In this document: positions 21,315 through 34,772 of the stretch, one piece after another | Numbering within the stretch: the first letter of the stretch is position 1 | Layout of the letters: each line of letters starts with the position of its first letter | Assembly (NCBI GenBank): GCA_031835245.1 | Contig: JAVKOQ010000304.1 | Location: forward strand, 1 to 57,500 | DNA length: 57,500 bases | From: Balamuthia mandrillaris | Lineage: Eukaryota; Discosea; Longamoebia; Balamuthiidae | Reading direction: 5' to 3' | Translations under genes and position numbers: made by a program | Notes under the pieces: generated by a model | What the model was told of the DNA's origin: nothing | The model's input: only the letters and a program-made list of their open reading frames with translations | The model's database searches: none

Positions 21315-24300
21315 TTAATGGCGAATTACAACAACGCCAGTAGCTTCCAAGTACCGAATGATATCGGCCTCTGCTCGTTGTTTGTGTTCTTCAGGAATAC
21401 CCACTAAATATTGGTTTCGTATTTCCTCTAAAGTAATTACTTTCTCTGTATCACAAAGAGAGGAAGATAGAAGAGAAATATCAGTGGAAGAAAAAAAAAG
21501 AGAGGCAGCGAACAGAAAGATTGTACCTTTCATTTTTTCGTTTTGTGTACTTGTTGAGGTATTTTGATGTTGATTTGTTTGTTCAGAAAAATCAGGATTG
21601 TCTCCCTTGGCAGAAGAAGACGATGAAGAAGATGACGGTGAAGATGGAGATGAAGAGGAAGAGCAAGAAGCAGAGGATGACGATGTTGTTGGAGAATAGG
21701 AGGAAAGAGATGATTTTGAAGTAAAACCGTCTGAGGATGCTGGCAAAGAGGATGAGAATGAGGACGAGGAGGAGGAGGAGGATGGCGTATTGTCATCCGA
21801 AGTGCAATAGATTTGTTGAAGTCGCGCCCGATGAGCAAGAGCTGACGAACGCGGATTCAGCTCTGCTCTCTCCTCCTCCTTTGCTTTTTCCACTGATGTT
21901 GTTGATATTCCTATTTGTGGTTCGATTCGAGGACTCCCAGTCTGGTGCTTCATTTGGAGACGAGGACTTAAAGCTTTCAAAAACTCTCTTTGGGTGCCGT
22001 TATTTGCTTCGACGTTGGTAGTGTTGTGGTTTGTATTATCGGCAGTTGGAATGAAGTCTGTTGTTGATTTAAGTGTTAAGGATAAGGAGGAGGTTAAACC
22101 TAAAGAGGCAGCATTTGGTGATAACGAGAAGGAAGAAGCGGGTGCTAGTTCGACATTAGTAGAAGAAGGAAAAGCAGAATTGGGTGAGCGTGGTGAAACA
22201 AAAGGCTGAGATGATTGGAGAGGGGTTGTCTGCTTTCTTTGGGTAGAGGCAGCGGCGTTGTGGGCTCTGGCAGAAGAAGGAGAGGAAGGAGGAGAGGAGG
22301 AAGAAGCAGAAGATGGAGAAGAAGAAGCTCTCAGCTTTTTGGGAGCAGCATTGGCGGTAGTGTTAGTAGTAGTTGTGGAAGAGGAGACAGCGGATGTGTT
22401 TTGCCTATGGGTCTTTTTTGTCTTGTTCCGTTTGGTTATGGAGTTCTTGAGACGAAGAGCAAACTTGCGAGACTTTTTCTTAGAGTTGGAGGCGATTTGG
22501 TTTTCGTCTTCGTTTGCTTCCTCTCCCTCAAAGAGTTCTATCTCCTCACCCTCCAGTGCATCCGCAACAACTTCTCCCTCTTGTTCGTTCTCTTCTAACG
22601 TTTGTTCGATGGTGTTTTTCTGCTGTCGCTGCTTGTCTTGTTGGAGAGCAAATACGGTTTCTGCTCGTTTGCTCTCTGTTGTTGTTTCATTCTCGTTGCC
22701 TTCTTCTACAATCGATGGATTTGGAAGGCTGCGAGGAGAGGACATACTCGTTAGCCACTGTCTCTTATAACCCGCTTTCTTCGCTTCCTTCTTCCTATCA
22801 ACCAGTTCTTCTTGATCGTTCTCTTCCTCTTCTTGTTCCTCCAATTCGTCAATATCATCCTCATCCTCCTCCTCGTCTTGTTCTTCTTCTTGTTGTTGTA
22901 AGTACTCTCCAAAATCCTCTTTGCTTTTTATGCTTGGGAGAGTGCCCTTTCGCAGAGCATCTCCTTCTGTGGAGGACGCCGGCGAAGGCACCGCTCGAGA
23001 CGCTCTCCCTCGTTTGGTGATGTTGGCACCTTGAGTCATGAATACGTTCTTGGCATTCAACAGCCGCTGGCGAAACTCCTGCTCCGCCTCATCCCCTGAA
23101 GACAGCCCCGCATCCTCGCTGCCTAGTGTTGCTAACAACTTGGGGGGAGTCTTAGAAAGCCACTCTAACAACGGTGGTGCAAGCAGTGCGTCTTCTTGAT
23201 CTTCGTCTTGCAGTAGTTGCTGCTGCTGAATGATATCTTTTCCTTCCGCTCTGCCGAGGCTGCCTCCTTTGCCCTTCAGAATGGTGCTGCCTCCTCTTCG
23301 AACAGTCTGAAGGCCACCACTGCCGCTTAGATTTATTCCCCCTGGCCGAGCATATGCATTGCCAAACAGTACTCCATCTGCTTCTGCTCCTTCTGTTCCT
23401 TCCAAATCTCCTGGTCCCGCTTCAGTGTCACTATCGCTGCCGCCTTCGCCTTCCTCGTTAGTGGTAGACTTAAATGCTGGTAGCCCGTTCGTGCTATGTG
23501 TTGCCGCAACATGTTCTCGTAGATGATGTTGGTGTTGTTGTTTCGTCTCAGAGCTTTTTTCTGCATGAGAAACGGTCAGAGTGATATTACGCCTTTGTTC
23601 GATGGCAGATCCTTGTTTCTTGCTGAGCGCTTTCTTCCTTGCCAACCTTCCAGGCTCTGAACATCCTCTATGTCTTAAAATGGGCGAGTAGATGGAAACA
23701 GCGTCGAGTGGTTGAGAAGGTGAGCTCGGTGCTGCTTTGTCACAACTCCCACCTTTTTCGGCTGTGACTCGGTTCAACACCTTATCTCTCCATTCGTGAA
23801 AGTCGTTGGTAGCTGCTTCACCACGTTCATTCACTGTTGTTACTCCTTCTTGCTGTTGCTGTTGTTGTTGCTGTTGTTGCTGTTGCTGTTTATACTGATT
23901 AGTTCTCCTTCGGTCGAGATAACAAAACCCAATGCTATCATGTGTTTGAGAAGGGGATAAAGCCAGTTGTTCCTTCGCCGCAACTAAGTCTAAGGCTTTC
24001 TCGGCTGATGTGTGCTTTTCTTTGCTTCCTCTTTGCGCTTTCTTTCCGCTTTGCTGTTCACGTTGCTCCTGTGGATGCTCTTCACCGCCACTCTTTCTCT
24101 CTGCTCTTCGCTGTTGTACTTCGTCAACATGTGTTTGGCGATGGTGCTGAAGAGAGAGATGATGCTCATTGGAGGAGGCTGTCAGCCTTCTGCGGCTTGT
24201 TGATTCTTCTTCCTCTTCTTCTTTCAGTTTTCCAACAGCCGGAGACGACTTTGTCAGTGGTAGCGACGACGAAACGATCGCGTCGAGCATTGGCACAGTC

Positions 24301-25288
24301 AAAGTGGTCGCGTTCATGCTGGTTTCGTGCTTCTTGTAGTTTTTTATGGCTCGCAGCAGTTTGTCTCGTTTCTTTTTGATCTCATCCTCTTCAGTATACA
24401 AGGGTATACCTGGCCCAAACGGGCTCTCTCCAATCTCCAACGATGACGAAAACCCTTCGAGCTCCTCCTCTGTGCCCCCGCCCCCTGATCCCGAAGGTGG
24501 TATTGGGATCGGAGATGAAGGCGAAGTAATGCCCGAGCCGCTGTTGCTGTTTGGTGGGGATGAGGCCTCCGCTGCTGTCTTGTTGACCCCTGTTGGGGTG
24601 GGTGGAGCGCCGCAATCGCTCCCTCCCTCCCACCCATCATAATCGTCCTCGTTATCTCTCAGCAGAGCAGAGGCCAGGCTAACGCTGCCTCGCTTCAGGG
24701 TGTCGTAGAACTCGGCCTGTTGCTTGGGATCCAACTTTTGGTTCAAAGGGATGCGCTTCTGCACGTCAAAGAGGTCATCAAAGCGAGTGATAAAGTCCTC
24801 CAAAAGGCGATGCGCGTGCATAGAGTCCCCCAACAGCGCGCCAACGTCGTCTTCCGTGTCCGGGCAGCGCAGCATGGTTGGAGCAAAGACGATGGCCAGG
24901 TTGCCAGAGTCCATCTTGGTCACCTCCTTGTTCTCGTCCACCCGTTTCAGGAGGCCCATGAGACGACGCAGCACGGCCTTGTTGCCAGCAGGCAAAAGAT
25001 CCAAGCACTGCCGAGTGCACTCCAGTCTGGCCTCTGTGTCTTCCACATCTGTGTGCCGCCCCGCTTCGTTAGCTCTTTTTTTGAAGACGTAAAACGAGAG
25101 GTTCTTCTCAGAAGTGTCTCAAACGCAAACCTGTAGCAGCTCTGAAGCATTGGTACAGCTCATAGGTGAGCAGAGGGTTGGGCAGCTTGCGAAAGAACAT
25201 GATCAAGACGCCAGCCACGGTGTGCACATCCTCATCCGTCAGGTCTACCTTGTTACCTACAACCAGTTGTTCAGCAAAAAAAGCGCAT

Positions 25289-25336
<48 letters not shown>

Positions 25337-25714
25337 GGAGAGAGAGGAGGAGGAGAGGTGAAGAGAAAGAGTGAGAGAGAGAGCAAACCCTTGTCATATT
25401 TGGCTTTAATGGCTTTGCTTACGGCGGGCGACCCTGATAACCGAAAGATCCCCTCTGTCCTCAAACCTGTGGGAAAAGAAACAAGCAGGATGAGGGTGAG
25501 GCTCACGGGAAAGATAAAGATTTTAACAAAGAAACACACACACACAACACAAGGAGGAAGACCACTTGCCGTTCTTTTCGAGGAAGCAGATGGGACCTTC
25601 CACAACAGGCGGGACCACCGGTTTCAAGGGGTCAAATTCTTTCTGCCTTTTACCCCAGAACCAGCGGCCTTTCGGCAGGCCCGGCCTCTTCATCTTGATA
25701 GGTGCCTTCTTCAT
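21315..25714 (-). CDS. Large RhoGAP protein with long disordered tail
   Basis: GTPase-activating protein for Rho-family GTPases. Exons: 25570-25714, 25389-25466, 25131-25256, 21527-25048 and 21315-21445 (1333 aa). The RhoGAP domain (about residues 35-210) has the arginine-finger segment GLRTEGIFRLSG, then DLTDEDVHTVAGVLIMFFRKLP, NPLLTYELYQCF, KVDLLP-like LDLLPAGNKAVLRRLM and the terminal NLAIVFAPTML. The remaining about 1100 residues are mostly disordered: Ser/Thr/Glu-rich stretches, a polyQ tract (encoded about 23845-23890) and acidic runs. A conserved-looking C-terminal helix follows (YLVGIPEEHKQRAEADIIRYL). The first intron appears to use a GC donor (25569-25568), which is needed to give EKNGLRTEG. 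No other signalling domain is visible. Confidence 0.92.
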
Positions 25715-26413
25715 CTCCAGTAGATGGTGGTTGTGTTGTGTTGTGAGTCACACCTTTGTGTACCCTCTCACCTCCACCTCCTCCTCGTTCCCTTTCGTTC
25801 CTTCTCTTCCTTTTCGCAAGTTGTCCCTCTCCAACTGCCCTGCCGATCTGCGCTCCGAGGGAACGCAGTAGTTTAGCAAGCAAACATTCAGCACAAAGAG
25901 AAAGTCAGGACGGACCCAAAGAAAGGAGGCCCGGCGAACCAACAAAGACGAGGCAGTCGCAAAAGACAGAAAGAAAAGAACCTTCTCGCTCTCTCTTCTT
26001 TCCTATGAGGTGTTTGTGAATATAACGGCCTTTCTCTTTTGTTCGAAGCGTGCACGGGCTGTTACTTGCACAAGGATCGTTTTGCGTCCATGACAAACCC
26101 CCTTCTATTCGCTCAATGGGGTGCTCTTCCTTAGGCCCTCGTCCGTCTCGCAAAGGGTGTATGTGCATGTATCCTACGCCAAGGGGCGCGCAAGGGAGAG
26201 ACCAAATTAGGATATTTCGACCGAGGCGGGCCAAAGGTGTCCATCCCCTGCCCAGCCTTTCCCCGCGCAGCCGCTGCAGACAGTTTTTTCACTCACCGCA
26301 TCTCTTGCGTACCTCAAAAACAAAAAGAACAAAGGGAGGAAAAAAGTATTGTTTAAAAAAAAACAAGAGAGAGCAAAGAACAGAGTTGATAAAGGTTGTT
26401 GTGTTTGGTTTGT
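25715..26413. other. RhoGAP 5' flank / MDH 3' flank with a GC-richer block
   Basis: About 700 bp without a supported gene. The part from about 26045 to 26285 is noticeably GC-richer than its surroundings and contains no convincing reading frame. It could be RhoGAP 5' UTR and promoter or a non-coding RNA. I recognise no snRNA, SRP or RNase P signature in it. Confidence 0.4.
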
Positions 26414-28430
<2,017 letters not shown>

Positions 28431-28604
28431 CGCGGTGTGTGAATTTATTTACTACGCGAACAACAAGAGGGGAGCGTGAAAAAAAAAAGGGGGACTTTTC
28501 CAGCCACCAAAAAAAAAAAAAAAAATAGTACCAGTTATTTTTGTCGACAATTGCGCTGTAATTCTTCAATGCGCGAACAGATTTGGATGGTAATCGATAA
28601 CCAC
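28431..28604. promoter_or_regulatory. MDH promoter with a TGTCGACAAT decamer
   Basis: Between the MDH start (leftward) and the tRNA gene. It contains long A tracts and TGTCGACAAT at 28542-28551; another GTCGAC is at 28726, just beyond the tRNA. Confidence 0.5.
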
Positions 28605-28675
28605 GCTGTTGTAGCTCAATGGAAGAGCGTTGGCCTTCGAAGCCAAAGGCTGTGGGTTCGAGTCCCATCAACAGC
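28605..28675 (+). tRNA. tRNA-Arg (anticodon UCG)
   Basis: 71-nt cloverleaf: acceptor arms GCTGTTG and CAACAGC pair fully; D stem GCTC/GAGC; anticodon stem TTGGC/GCCAA with loop CTTCGAA, giving UCG at 34-36; T-arm with GGTTCGAGTCC (B box). A T6 run at 28684 fits a Pol III terminator. Isotype is read from the anticodon only; the body does not look like the usual eukaryotic tRNA-Arg, so identity is less certain than the tRNA call. Confidence 0.85.
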
Positions 28676-28837
28676 TTATCTTCTTTTTTGTTTTTTTTGT
28701 CTCAGTCGCACAGAGTACCCCTGTTGTCGACGTTATTGTTCCGCTTGTTATCTTTTCACCAAAAGAAATTCGCGTCGGGGCACAGAAAAGCACAACGCAG
28801 AGAAAGAAAAGCTGAACCACACACACACACACGAAAC

Positions 28838-29813
28838 ATGGCTAAGAGTGTAAAGGGTTTGTTTGCTGCCTTTCTTTCTCTCTCTCCCTTCTTTCTCTTC
28901 TCCTCTCTCTTGCTGCGTGCATCATCTGTTTTGTTTTTTTTCTCCATCTTTATGTTTTATTTGTTTGCTACTTTGTTTTTTAGTCTGAGATTTCTGTGTA
29001 TGATGAACGTGTAATATTGATTTATTTTTTTTGGTTTAATTCTTTTTGCAAAAAAAAATGTAGTGCCACGCAACTTCCGTTTGTTGGAAGAATTGGAAAA
29101 GGGAGAGAAGGGCATCGGTGACGGTAGCGTGAGCTACGGTTTGGCCGATGGCGACGACAGATTTTTGACCAACTGGAACGGAACCATCATCGGCCCACCC
29201 AACGTACGTTTATTTATTTTTTGGTTGTAAAATATATATTTGTTCTTTATGTTAATGTCCGACTTCTCTCTCAACTGCACAATAGTCTGTACATGAAGGC
29301 CGAATCTATTCTGTAAGAATTGAGTGCGGAGAGGAGTACCCCAACAAGCCCCCCAAGTGCAAGTTTGTGTCTCGAGTCAACATGGGCTGTGTAAACCAGA
29401 GTAACGGAGAGGTAATAATTCTTCTCCTTTGGTCTCTTCTGCTCTTTTCCTTGTTTTCTCCTCTCAACTTGCTCTATGCGCTGTTCCCTCTGTTGCTTTC
29501 TCCCTTCCAGCCCTTCTGCTTTCTTCTCTCGTTTTCTTTCTCCTCTCTCCTCTTCTCGTTTCTCCCTCCCTCTTCTCGTTTCTCTCTGTCTCTCGCTTGT
29601 TCTTTTTTAATTGAACATGAACTTGTTCTTTGTCGATGCTGACTCATTTGGTGAACCGAAAACCAAAAAAAGATTGACTCACGCAAATTTGGAGTGTTGA
29701 GCAACTGGACTTCTGACAAGAGCATTGAGGACATCTTGGTGGGCCTTCGTGACGAAATGCTTACCTCTCACAACCGCAGGTTGAACCAACCTCCCGAAGG
29801 CAGCACTTTCTAA
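28838..29813 (+). CDS. Ubiquitin E2 variant (MMS2/UEV1)
   Basis: Catalytically inactive E2 partner of UBC13 for Lys63-linked ubiquitin chains in DNA damage tolerance and signalling. Exons: 28838-28856, 29064-29203, 29286-29411 and 29673-29813 (141 aa, normal length). It shows [21 protein letters not shown], the nearly invariant [40 protein letters not shown] and the C-terminal [13 protein letters not shown]. No active-site cysteine is present at the E2 position, as expected of a UEV. The 19-nt coding first exon (MAKSVK) is short but joins in phase. It shares an upstream region with the tRNA and the divergent MDH gene. Confidence 0.97.
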
Positions 29814-29905
29814 ACACACAAACACACAAAAAAAAGCAAGATGGCTCACACGTTCTTACATTTGCTATAACATACAATAACCTTTGTCTATTTTTTCTTC
29901 TGCTT

Positions 29906-29954
<49 letters not shown>

Positions 29955-30189
29955 CCTCTCCGCTCTCTCTCCTTCTCCTCTCTCTCCTCTCTTCTCTTTC
30001 CTCTCTCCTCTCTTCTCCTCTCTCTCCTCTCTTCTCTTTCCTCTCTCCTCTCTTCTCTTCTCTCTCTCCTTCCCTCTTTGAGGTTCGTGTCGTCGTGATT
30101 TATATCATGACGACGTGAGGTTACATCATGGCACGAAAAAAAAAAAAGGGCCTTGAGGAGAAAGACAAGCCAAGAAGAGATAGAAAAGA
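29814..30189. repeat. CT-rich intergenic repeat and DENND11 promoter
   Basis: From about 29907 to 30076 the sequence is almost pure CT and CTCTTC repeats. Just downstream (about 30093-30116) an interrupted palindrome has the arms CGTCGTGAT and ATCATGACGACG around a short AT spacer, 75-100 bp before the next start codon. No gene. Confidence 0.6.
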
Positions 30190-30723
30190 ATGGCAGCAGA
30201 GGAAGACCAACTTTTATTAGATGATCTGGAAGACGATGAGTACGTTTTTTTTTTCTTTTGAGCACCCTCTTCTTCTGCTCTAATTGTTTTTTGTTTTTCA
30301 TGTCTTTGTTTGTTTTTTTTTTTTTCACATTTGTTGAAAAAAATATATATTTTGTGACCGTTTTTTAATGTTTTGCAACTGCAACAAAAACGATTAATAC
30401 TTTCTTTTCTTTGCTTTGCTTTTTCTTTTCTTTTTTGCATCATCATGGTAGAGAACTAGCAAACTTGGAAGAGGAGCTTGGACTCAATGACACCGCACCG
30501 GACGTGGGAGACTTTCCCATGGTAGTCATGGGAGCAGGTCTTGGAGGAGGAGGAGGAGACGCTGCCTCCTCCTCCTCCTATTCGTCTTTTGGAAGAGGTA
30601 CCCCTGACGACCAAAACGAGCTTGCCATCGTGGAACGCTACAAGGAACAGTTTTCGAGAGACACCATTACGGACACCTCCCTGAAAGCCATATTCGTGGT
30701 CAAGTTTGACATTAATGAAGGCA

Positions 30724-30764
<41 letters not shown>

Positions 30765-32654
30765 ATTTTCTTTTTCGTTTTTCCTTTGGTCGTTGTTGCG
30801 TTTCTGACATTTTAAAAAATACTATAGGTAATGTGATAGAATGGCAGTATCCGGAGGACGTGGACCTCACTGGCATTGAATTCAAAGCTATGGCTAGTGG
30901 TTCTCATGCCATCAATCACGACATAATGTAAACCTCTCTTCCCACGTCTCTTTTCTCTCGTTGGCTCTTCTTCTCTCTCTTCTCCCATTCTCACGAACTC
31001 CCTTGCTTTTCTCTTTGTTCTTCTCTTGTATATTTTCTCTCCTGATGCTAACAACTTGGTTTGGTATTAGTTATTTCAAGGCAGGTGACAATTTTGGGTT
31101 GGCGTGTTATTCTCGGCGGTTAATGAAAGGCAGCATCGAACACAGAGGAGCCATCATGCGCAGCGTTGGCGTTCTGATGACCAGCTTCCACACTCTTCAT
31201 GAGCACAAAGAGTTTCTTGCCGACCAAGTGGAGTACGTCCTTCTTTCCCGCTTTCTCTCTTATGGACCTTTTCTCTTCCACCTTCTGCTACTCTCTTGTT
31301 TCTCCATTCTCTGTTCATCTTAAATTTTTTCTCTTCTTTCAGTTCCTTCCCATTTTACATGTTTACTTGGTCTAACTATTGAATCTCAGTGTGATCAATC
31401 ACTCAGACGAAGGCTTTGACTCCCTCTTCGAATACTACCAACAATCTCAGTCCGCTCCTTCTTCCATCCCACAACTCATCCATCCTCATTCTCTCCAAGA
31501 AGAAGATGAAGAGGGCGATTCTTCCTCAAAAAACATTCTTCCAAAGGCTCCTCTAAATCCTGAACTACCAGCCAAAGCACAACTGAACATTCCAAACGGC
31601 TTCTTCACAGAGTTTATGCGAAGCTTCTCCATACAGATCTTCACTCTCTGGAAAGCCATTCTCCTGAGAAAACGTATTCTCTATCATAGCATTCCTCCTG
31701 TCAAACAATCCTGTCGCTTCGTCTATAGCTCCACTTTGCTTTCCATCATTACAAAAGTGAAGCATTTTCGCTTTGATCCCAATCCTCTCTTCTACATCAA
31801 CATCAACGACATCAAAACAATTCAAGGTTCCAGCCCTTTCTTGCTCTTTTCTCTCTCTTATTCCTATATTATTATTCTGATGGTTATTGTTGCTCTACAG
31901 AACAAGAAAACTTTATCGCATGCACAACTGAATCCATCTTCCAGAAAAAGTTTCACCTCTATGACGTCTACGTCAAAAAACATTCCATTCATCTCCCTAC
32001 AAAAGAAGCAGAGCTTCCCTTGGCCGTCACCGACGGAGACAAACTGAGGTTCCGTTACTTGTGCGATGCTATACTTGGACCTACTGGCTCTCACTCCGAA
32101 GATCATCTCATCAGGTTTGTTTTCAACACCAGTTTTGTCTTCTTTCTTCATCTTTCTCTTCGTCATTTCCTCCCTTATCTTTTTCTTTTTCCACATGGAA
32201 TGTTTGTGACTTCTCTCTCTCTCTCACGTGTCTCCATTCTCTCTCTCTCTCTCTCTCATGTTTTCTTTCTGTTTAAAATAATGGCAATAGATTCTTCTTG
32301 GGAATGAACAATAAGCTGTTTAAAGGATTGTATGCAGCTTCAATGCGCAACGAAACCATTCCAATCGCGGACCTGCCGTCTCGCTTTGGGCTGCATCCCT
32401 CCGATGTTCATTTTCTCAGAGCGCTGATAGAGGCGTTGGACTTGCACGTGTTTATCAGCGAGAATGTTGGTTGGTGCTGTTGTTGATGTTTGTTGTCCAA
32501 ATGAAATAGAGAGAAGTTTGGCGACATTCAGAAGCTGATGTTGTTGGTGCTGCCCTTGTTCTTGTTCTTGTTCTTGTTCTTCTTGTTCTTGTTCTTGTTC
32601 TTGTTCTTGTTCTTGTTCTTGCCCTTGCCCTGTCAGCGTACGTCCTGTGAGTAG
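30190..32654 (+). CDS. DENND11/LCHN-like DENN-family protein
   Basis: Exons: 30190-30239, 30452-30720, 30828-30927, 31071-31232, 31390-31826, 31901-32114, 32291-32469 and 32512-32654 (517 aa). The N-terminal half matches the longin/uDENN region of DENND11 (LCHN, the former DUF2347 group with yeast Anr2): AIFVVKFDINEGNVIEWQYP, GIEFKAMASGSHAINHDIIYF, FGLACYSRRL and RGAIMRSVGVLMTSF. The later part fits the DENN core (FFLGMNNKLFKGLYAA, LPSRFGLHPSDVHFLRALIE). The molecular role in this family is poorly known (trafficking-related). The second intron requires a GC donor at 30721. The last exon is the least certain: my join gives NVEKFGDIQKLMLLVLPLF, followed by Leu/Phe alternation encoded by a TTGTTC repeat. 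Confidence 0.75.
32540..32632. repeat. TTGTTC hexanucleotide repeat
   Basis: Near-perfect TTGTTC units with one TTC insertion, inside the probable last exon of the DENND11-like gene. Depending on frame it encodes Leu-Phe or Val-Leu alternation. Confidence 0.85.
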
Positions 32655-32813
32655 ATGTCCACGTCATTGCCTACCAAACATGGTGATGTTGACGTATTGT
32701 TCAGAATTAGGAACTCATACAAAAGAGCAGAGGGCAAGAAACGAAGTTGGCGTCATCATACTGGAAAATGGTAATTCCAATCAAATAAAAGAAAGAAAGA
32801 AACGACAAGAAAG

Positions 32814-34219
32814 ATGAAGAAAACAGCATTGGGAGCGAGAACAGGGCTATGCTTCCGGCCGCTCCATCGGTTCACAAGCTACACTACAGGCTTGAAGTCC
32901 CACCCCCTGTCTCTTATTCAGCGATGCAATGCCACCACTGCTCGTTTCTACTCTTCTTCTTCTTCATTTTCTTCTCCACCCTCCGATGAACCCCATCACA
33001 CCACTACGCATTTTGGATTTAAGACGGTGAAAGAGGAGGAGAAGGCCTCTCTCGTTGGAGAGGTCTTTCACCGGGTGGCCAACAGCTACGACCTCATGAA
33101 CGACCTCATGTCCGGCGGCATCCACCGCCTCTGGAAGGACCAGTTTGTAAGCACGTTGAACCCCCTCCCTGGAGCGCGCCTCCTGGACGTGGCCGGCGGC
33201 ACCGGGGACATTGCCTTTCGCTGCATCGAAGCCATCAAGCGATCGCCCCTTTACCGTCCCACTTTCTCCTCACCTTCCTCCTCTGCTGCTGCTGCTGCTG
33301 CTGCTACAAAGAAAACTTCTTCTTCGGTGATGGTGTGTGATATCAATCCTTCCATGCTGAATGTTGGTAAGGAAAGAGGACTGGCTCGTGGTTACACCGC
33401 ACACTCTGGTAACTCTTTCTCTTTCTCTTTCTCTTTCTCTTTCTCTTTCTCTTTCTCTTTCTCTTTCTCTTTCTCTTTCTCTTTCTCTTTCTCTTTCTCT
33501 TTCTCTTTCTCTTTCTCTTTCTCTTTCTCTTTTTTCGTCGATTCTCTTTCTCTTTCTCTTTCTCTTTCTCTTTCTCTTTCTCTTTCTCTTCCCTTTTTCG
33601 TCGATTCTCTTTCTCTTTATGTTCTTTGTCACCCATTTTGCTCCTAACGTCCCATCCAACCAAACGAACACTAACGACAAAAGATCCGTCCATAACATGG
33701 GTGGTGGGCGATGCGGAGAGCCTCCCGGTGGCGAGCGATACGATGGACGGCTACACCATCGCCTTTGGCATCCGCAACTGCACTCGCCTGGACAAAGTCC
33801 TGCGGGAGGCCCACCGCGTGCTGCGCCGCGGCGGGCGCTTTCTCTGCCTGGAGTTTAGTCACCTGGAGAGCGAGTGGCTGCAGCGGGCCTACGACGCCTA
33901 TTCCTTCCAGGTCATTCCGGTCATGGGCCACGTGGTCGCTGGTGACTACGACTCGTATCAATACCTTGTCGAGAGCATTCGGTAAGTTTTATTTCTTGTC
34001 ATCTTCTCTCTCTCTCTCTCTCTCTCTCTCCTCTCTTCCTCATGTCGTTTTGCTCACAGCTTGTTTTGTTTTAAAAAACAAAAAACAAAAAAAACGAACA
34101 GACGATTTCCTCGACAGGAAGAGTTCTCAAGAATGATCTCAGAGGCAGGCTTTTCGATGGTTACCCACACCAACCTCTCCGGTGGCATCGCTTGCATCCA
34201 TTCCGGTTGGAAACTTTAA
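32814..34219 (+). CDS. COQ5: Mitochondrial ubiquinone C-methyltransferase COQ5 (UbiE family)
   Basis: SAM-dependent C-methyltransferase that makes the demethoxyubiquinol intermediate in coenzyme Q synthesis at the inner mitochondrial membrane. Exons: 32814-33408, 33684-33981 and 34102-34219 (336 aa). An Arg/Ser-rich presequence ([20 protein letters not shown]) precedes [19 protein letters not shown], the UbiE signature [18 protein letters not shown], the SAM motif [14 protein letters not shown], and the second UbiE signature [32 protein letters not shown] and the terminal [12 protein letters not shown] follow. A Ser/Ala insert lies between SAM motifs I and II. The first intron holds a TTTCTC array through which the exon-1 frame stays open, so translation could be misread as Phe-Ser repeats. 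Confidence 0.97.
33411..33622. repeat. TTTCTC array in COQ5 intron 1
   Basis: About 30 TTTCTC units in two blocks; each block ends in TTTTTCGTCGATTC (near 33530 and 33595), so the array has duplicated as a unit including its edge. Confidence 0.9.
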
Positions 34220-34772
34220 AGCTGTTACTGCTTCTGGGAGGGTCTCTCTTTTTCTGTTTAAACTCAAATAAAAAACATTTGCGCTCACTCCAACTCGAAC
34301 CGGCGCAATTATTATTGCCTTTAAAACGCAACATGACGTCATTTGATTTCGTTATAAGGTATAATTTAATAATAATATTTCCTTTTTCGAAAAATCCAAA
34401 GTTTATCAAGAAATCTAATATGCCGGTGGTCTTATAGGTAAGATCTTTATCGCTCATTTTCGGGGTTTTGGTTGGGAGGACGCAGGAATCTCCAGAAAGT
34501 CGCCGGACGAAAAAGAGTTTCGCTTTGTCGCGAACAACACGAAACAAAAAAAAAAAAACAAAACCCTATCAGGGGATCCGTTGTGTGTGTGGTTTGGTTC
34601 AAGGGTTTTTTTTTCGATCGGCTCTAACGGCAACATAGATACAAAGAGAGGAGGTTTTTGCTTTTTTGGAGGACCCTTAGCACTCTGAACGGACGAGGGG
34701 GAATAAAAAACAATAAGCATCAAAGAACGACGAAAAGAGAGAAAGCAGTCGTGTTCTTTTTCTTTCCGGAAA
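34220..34772. other. Intergenic region, COQ5 3' flank and regulator promoter
   Basis: 553 bp. An AATAAA at 34267, 47 bp past the COQ5 stop, is a candidate poly(A) signal. The rest is T/A-tract rich, and no gene is seen. Confidence 0.5.

Noticed and set aside
21740-24640. Plus-strand frames opposite the RhoGAP tail
   Set aside because: The minus strand is continuously open with a clear RhoGAP start and end; the plus frames are Ser/Glu-repeat shadows.
29814-30080. Repeat block considered as a possible CRISPR-like or satellite array
   Set aside because: It is a simple CT-rich microsatellite with no unique spacers; the organism is eukaryotic.
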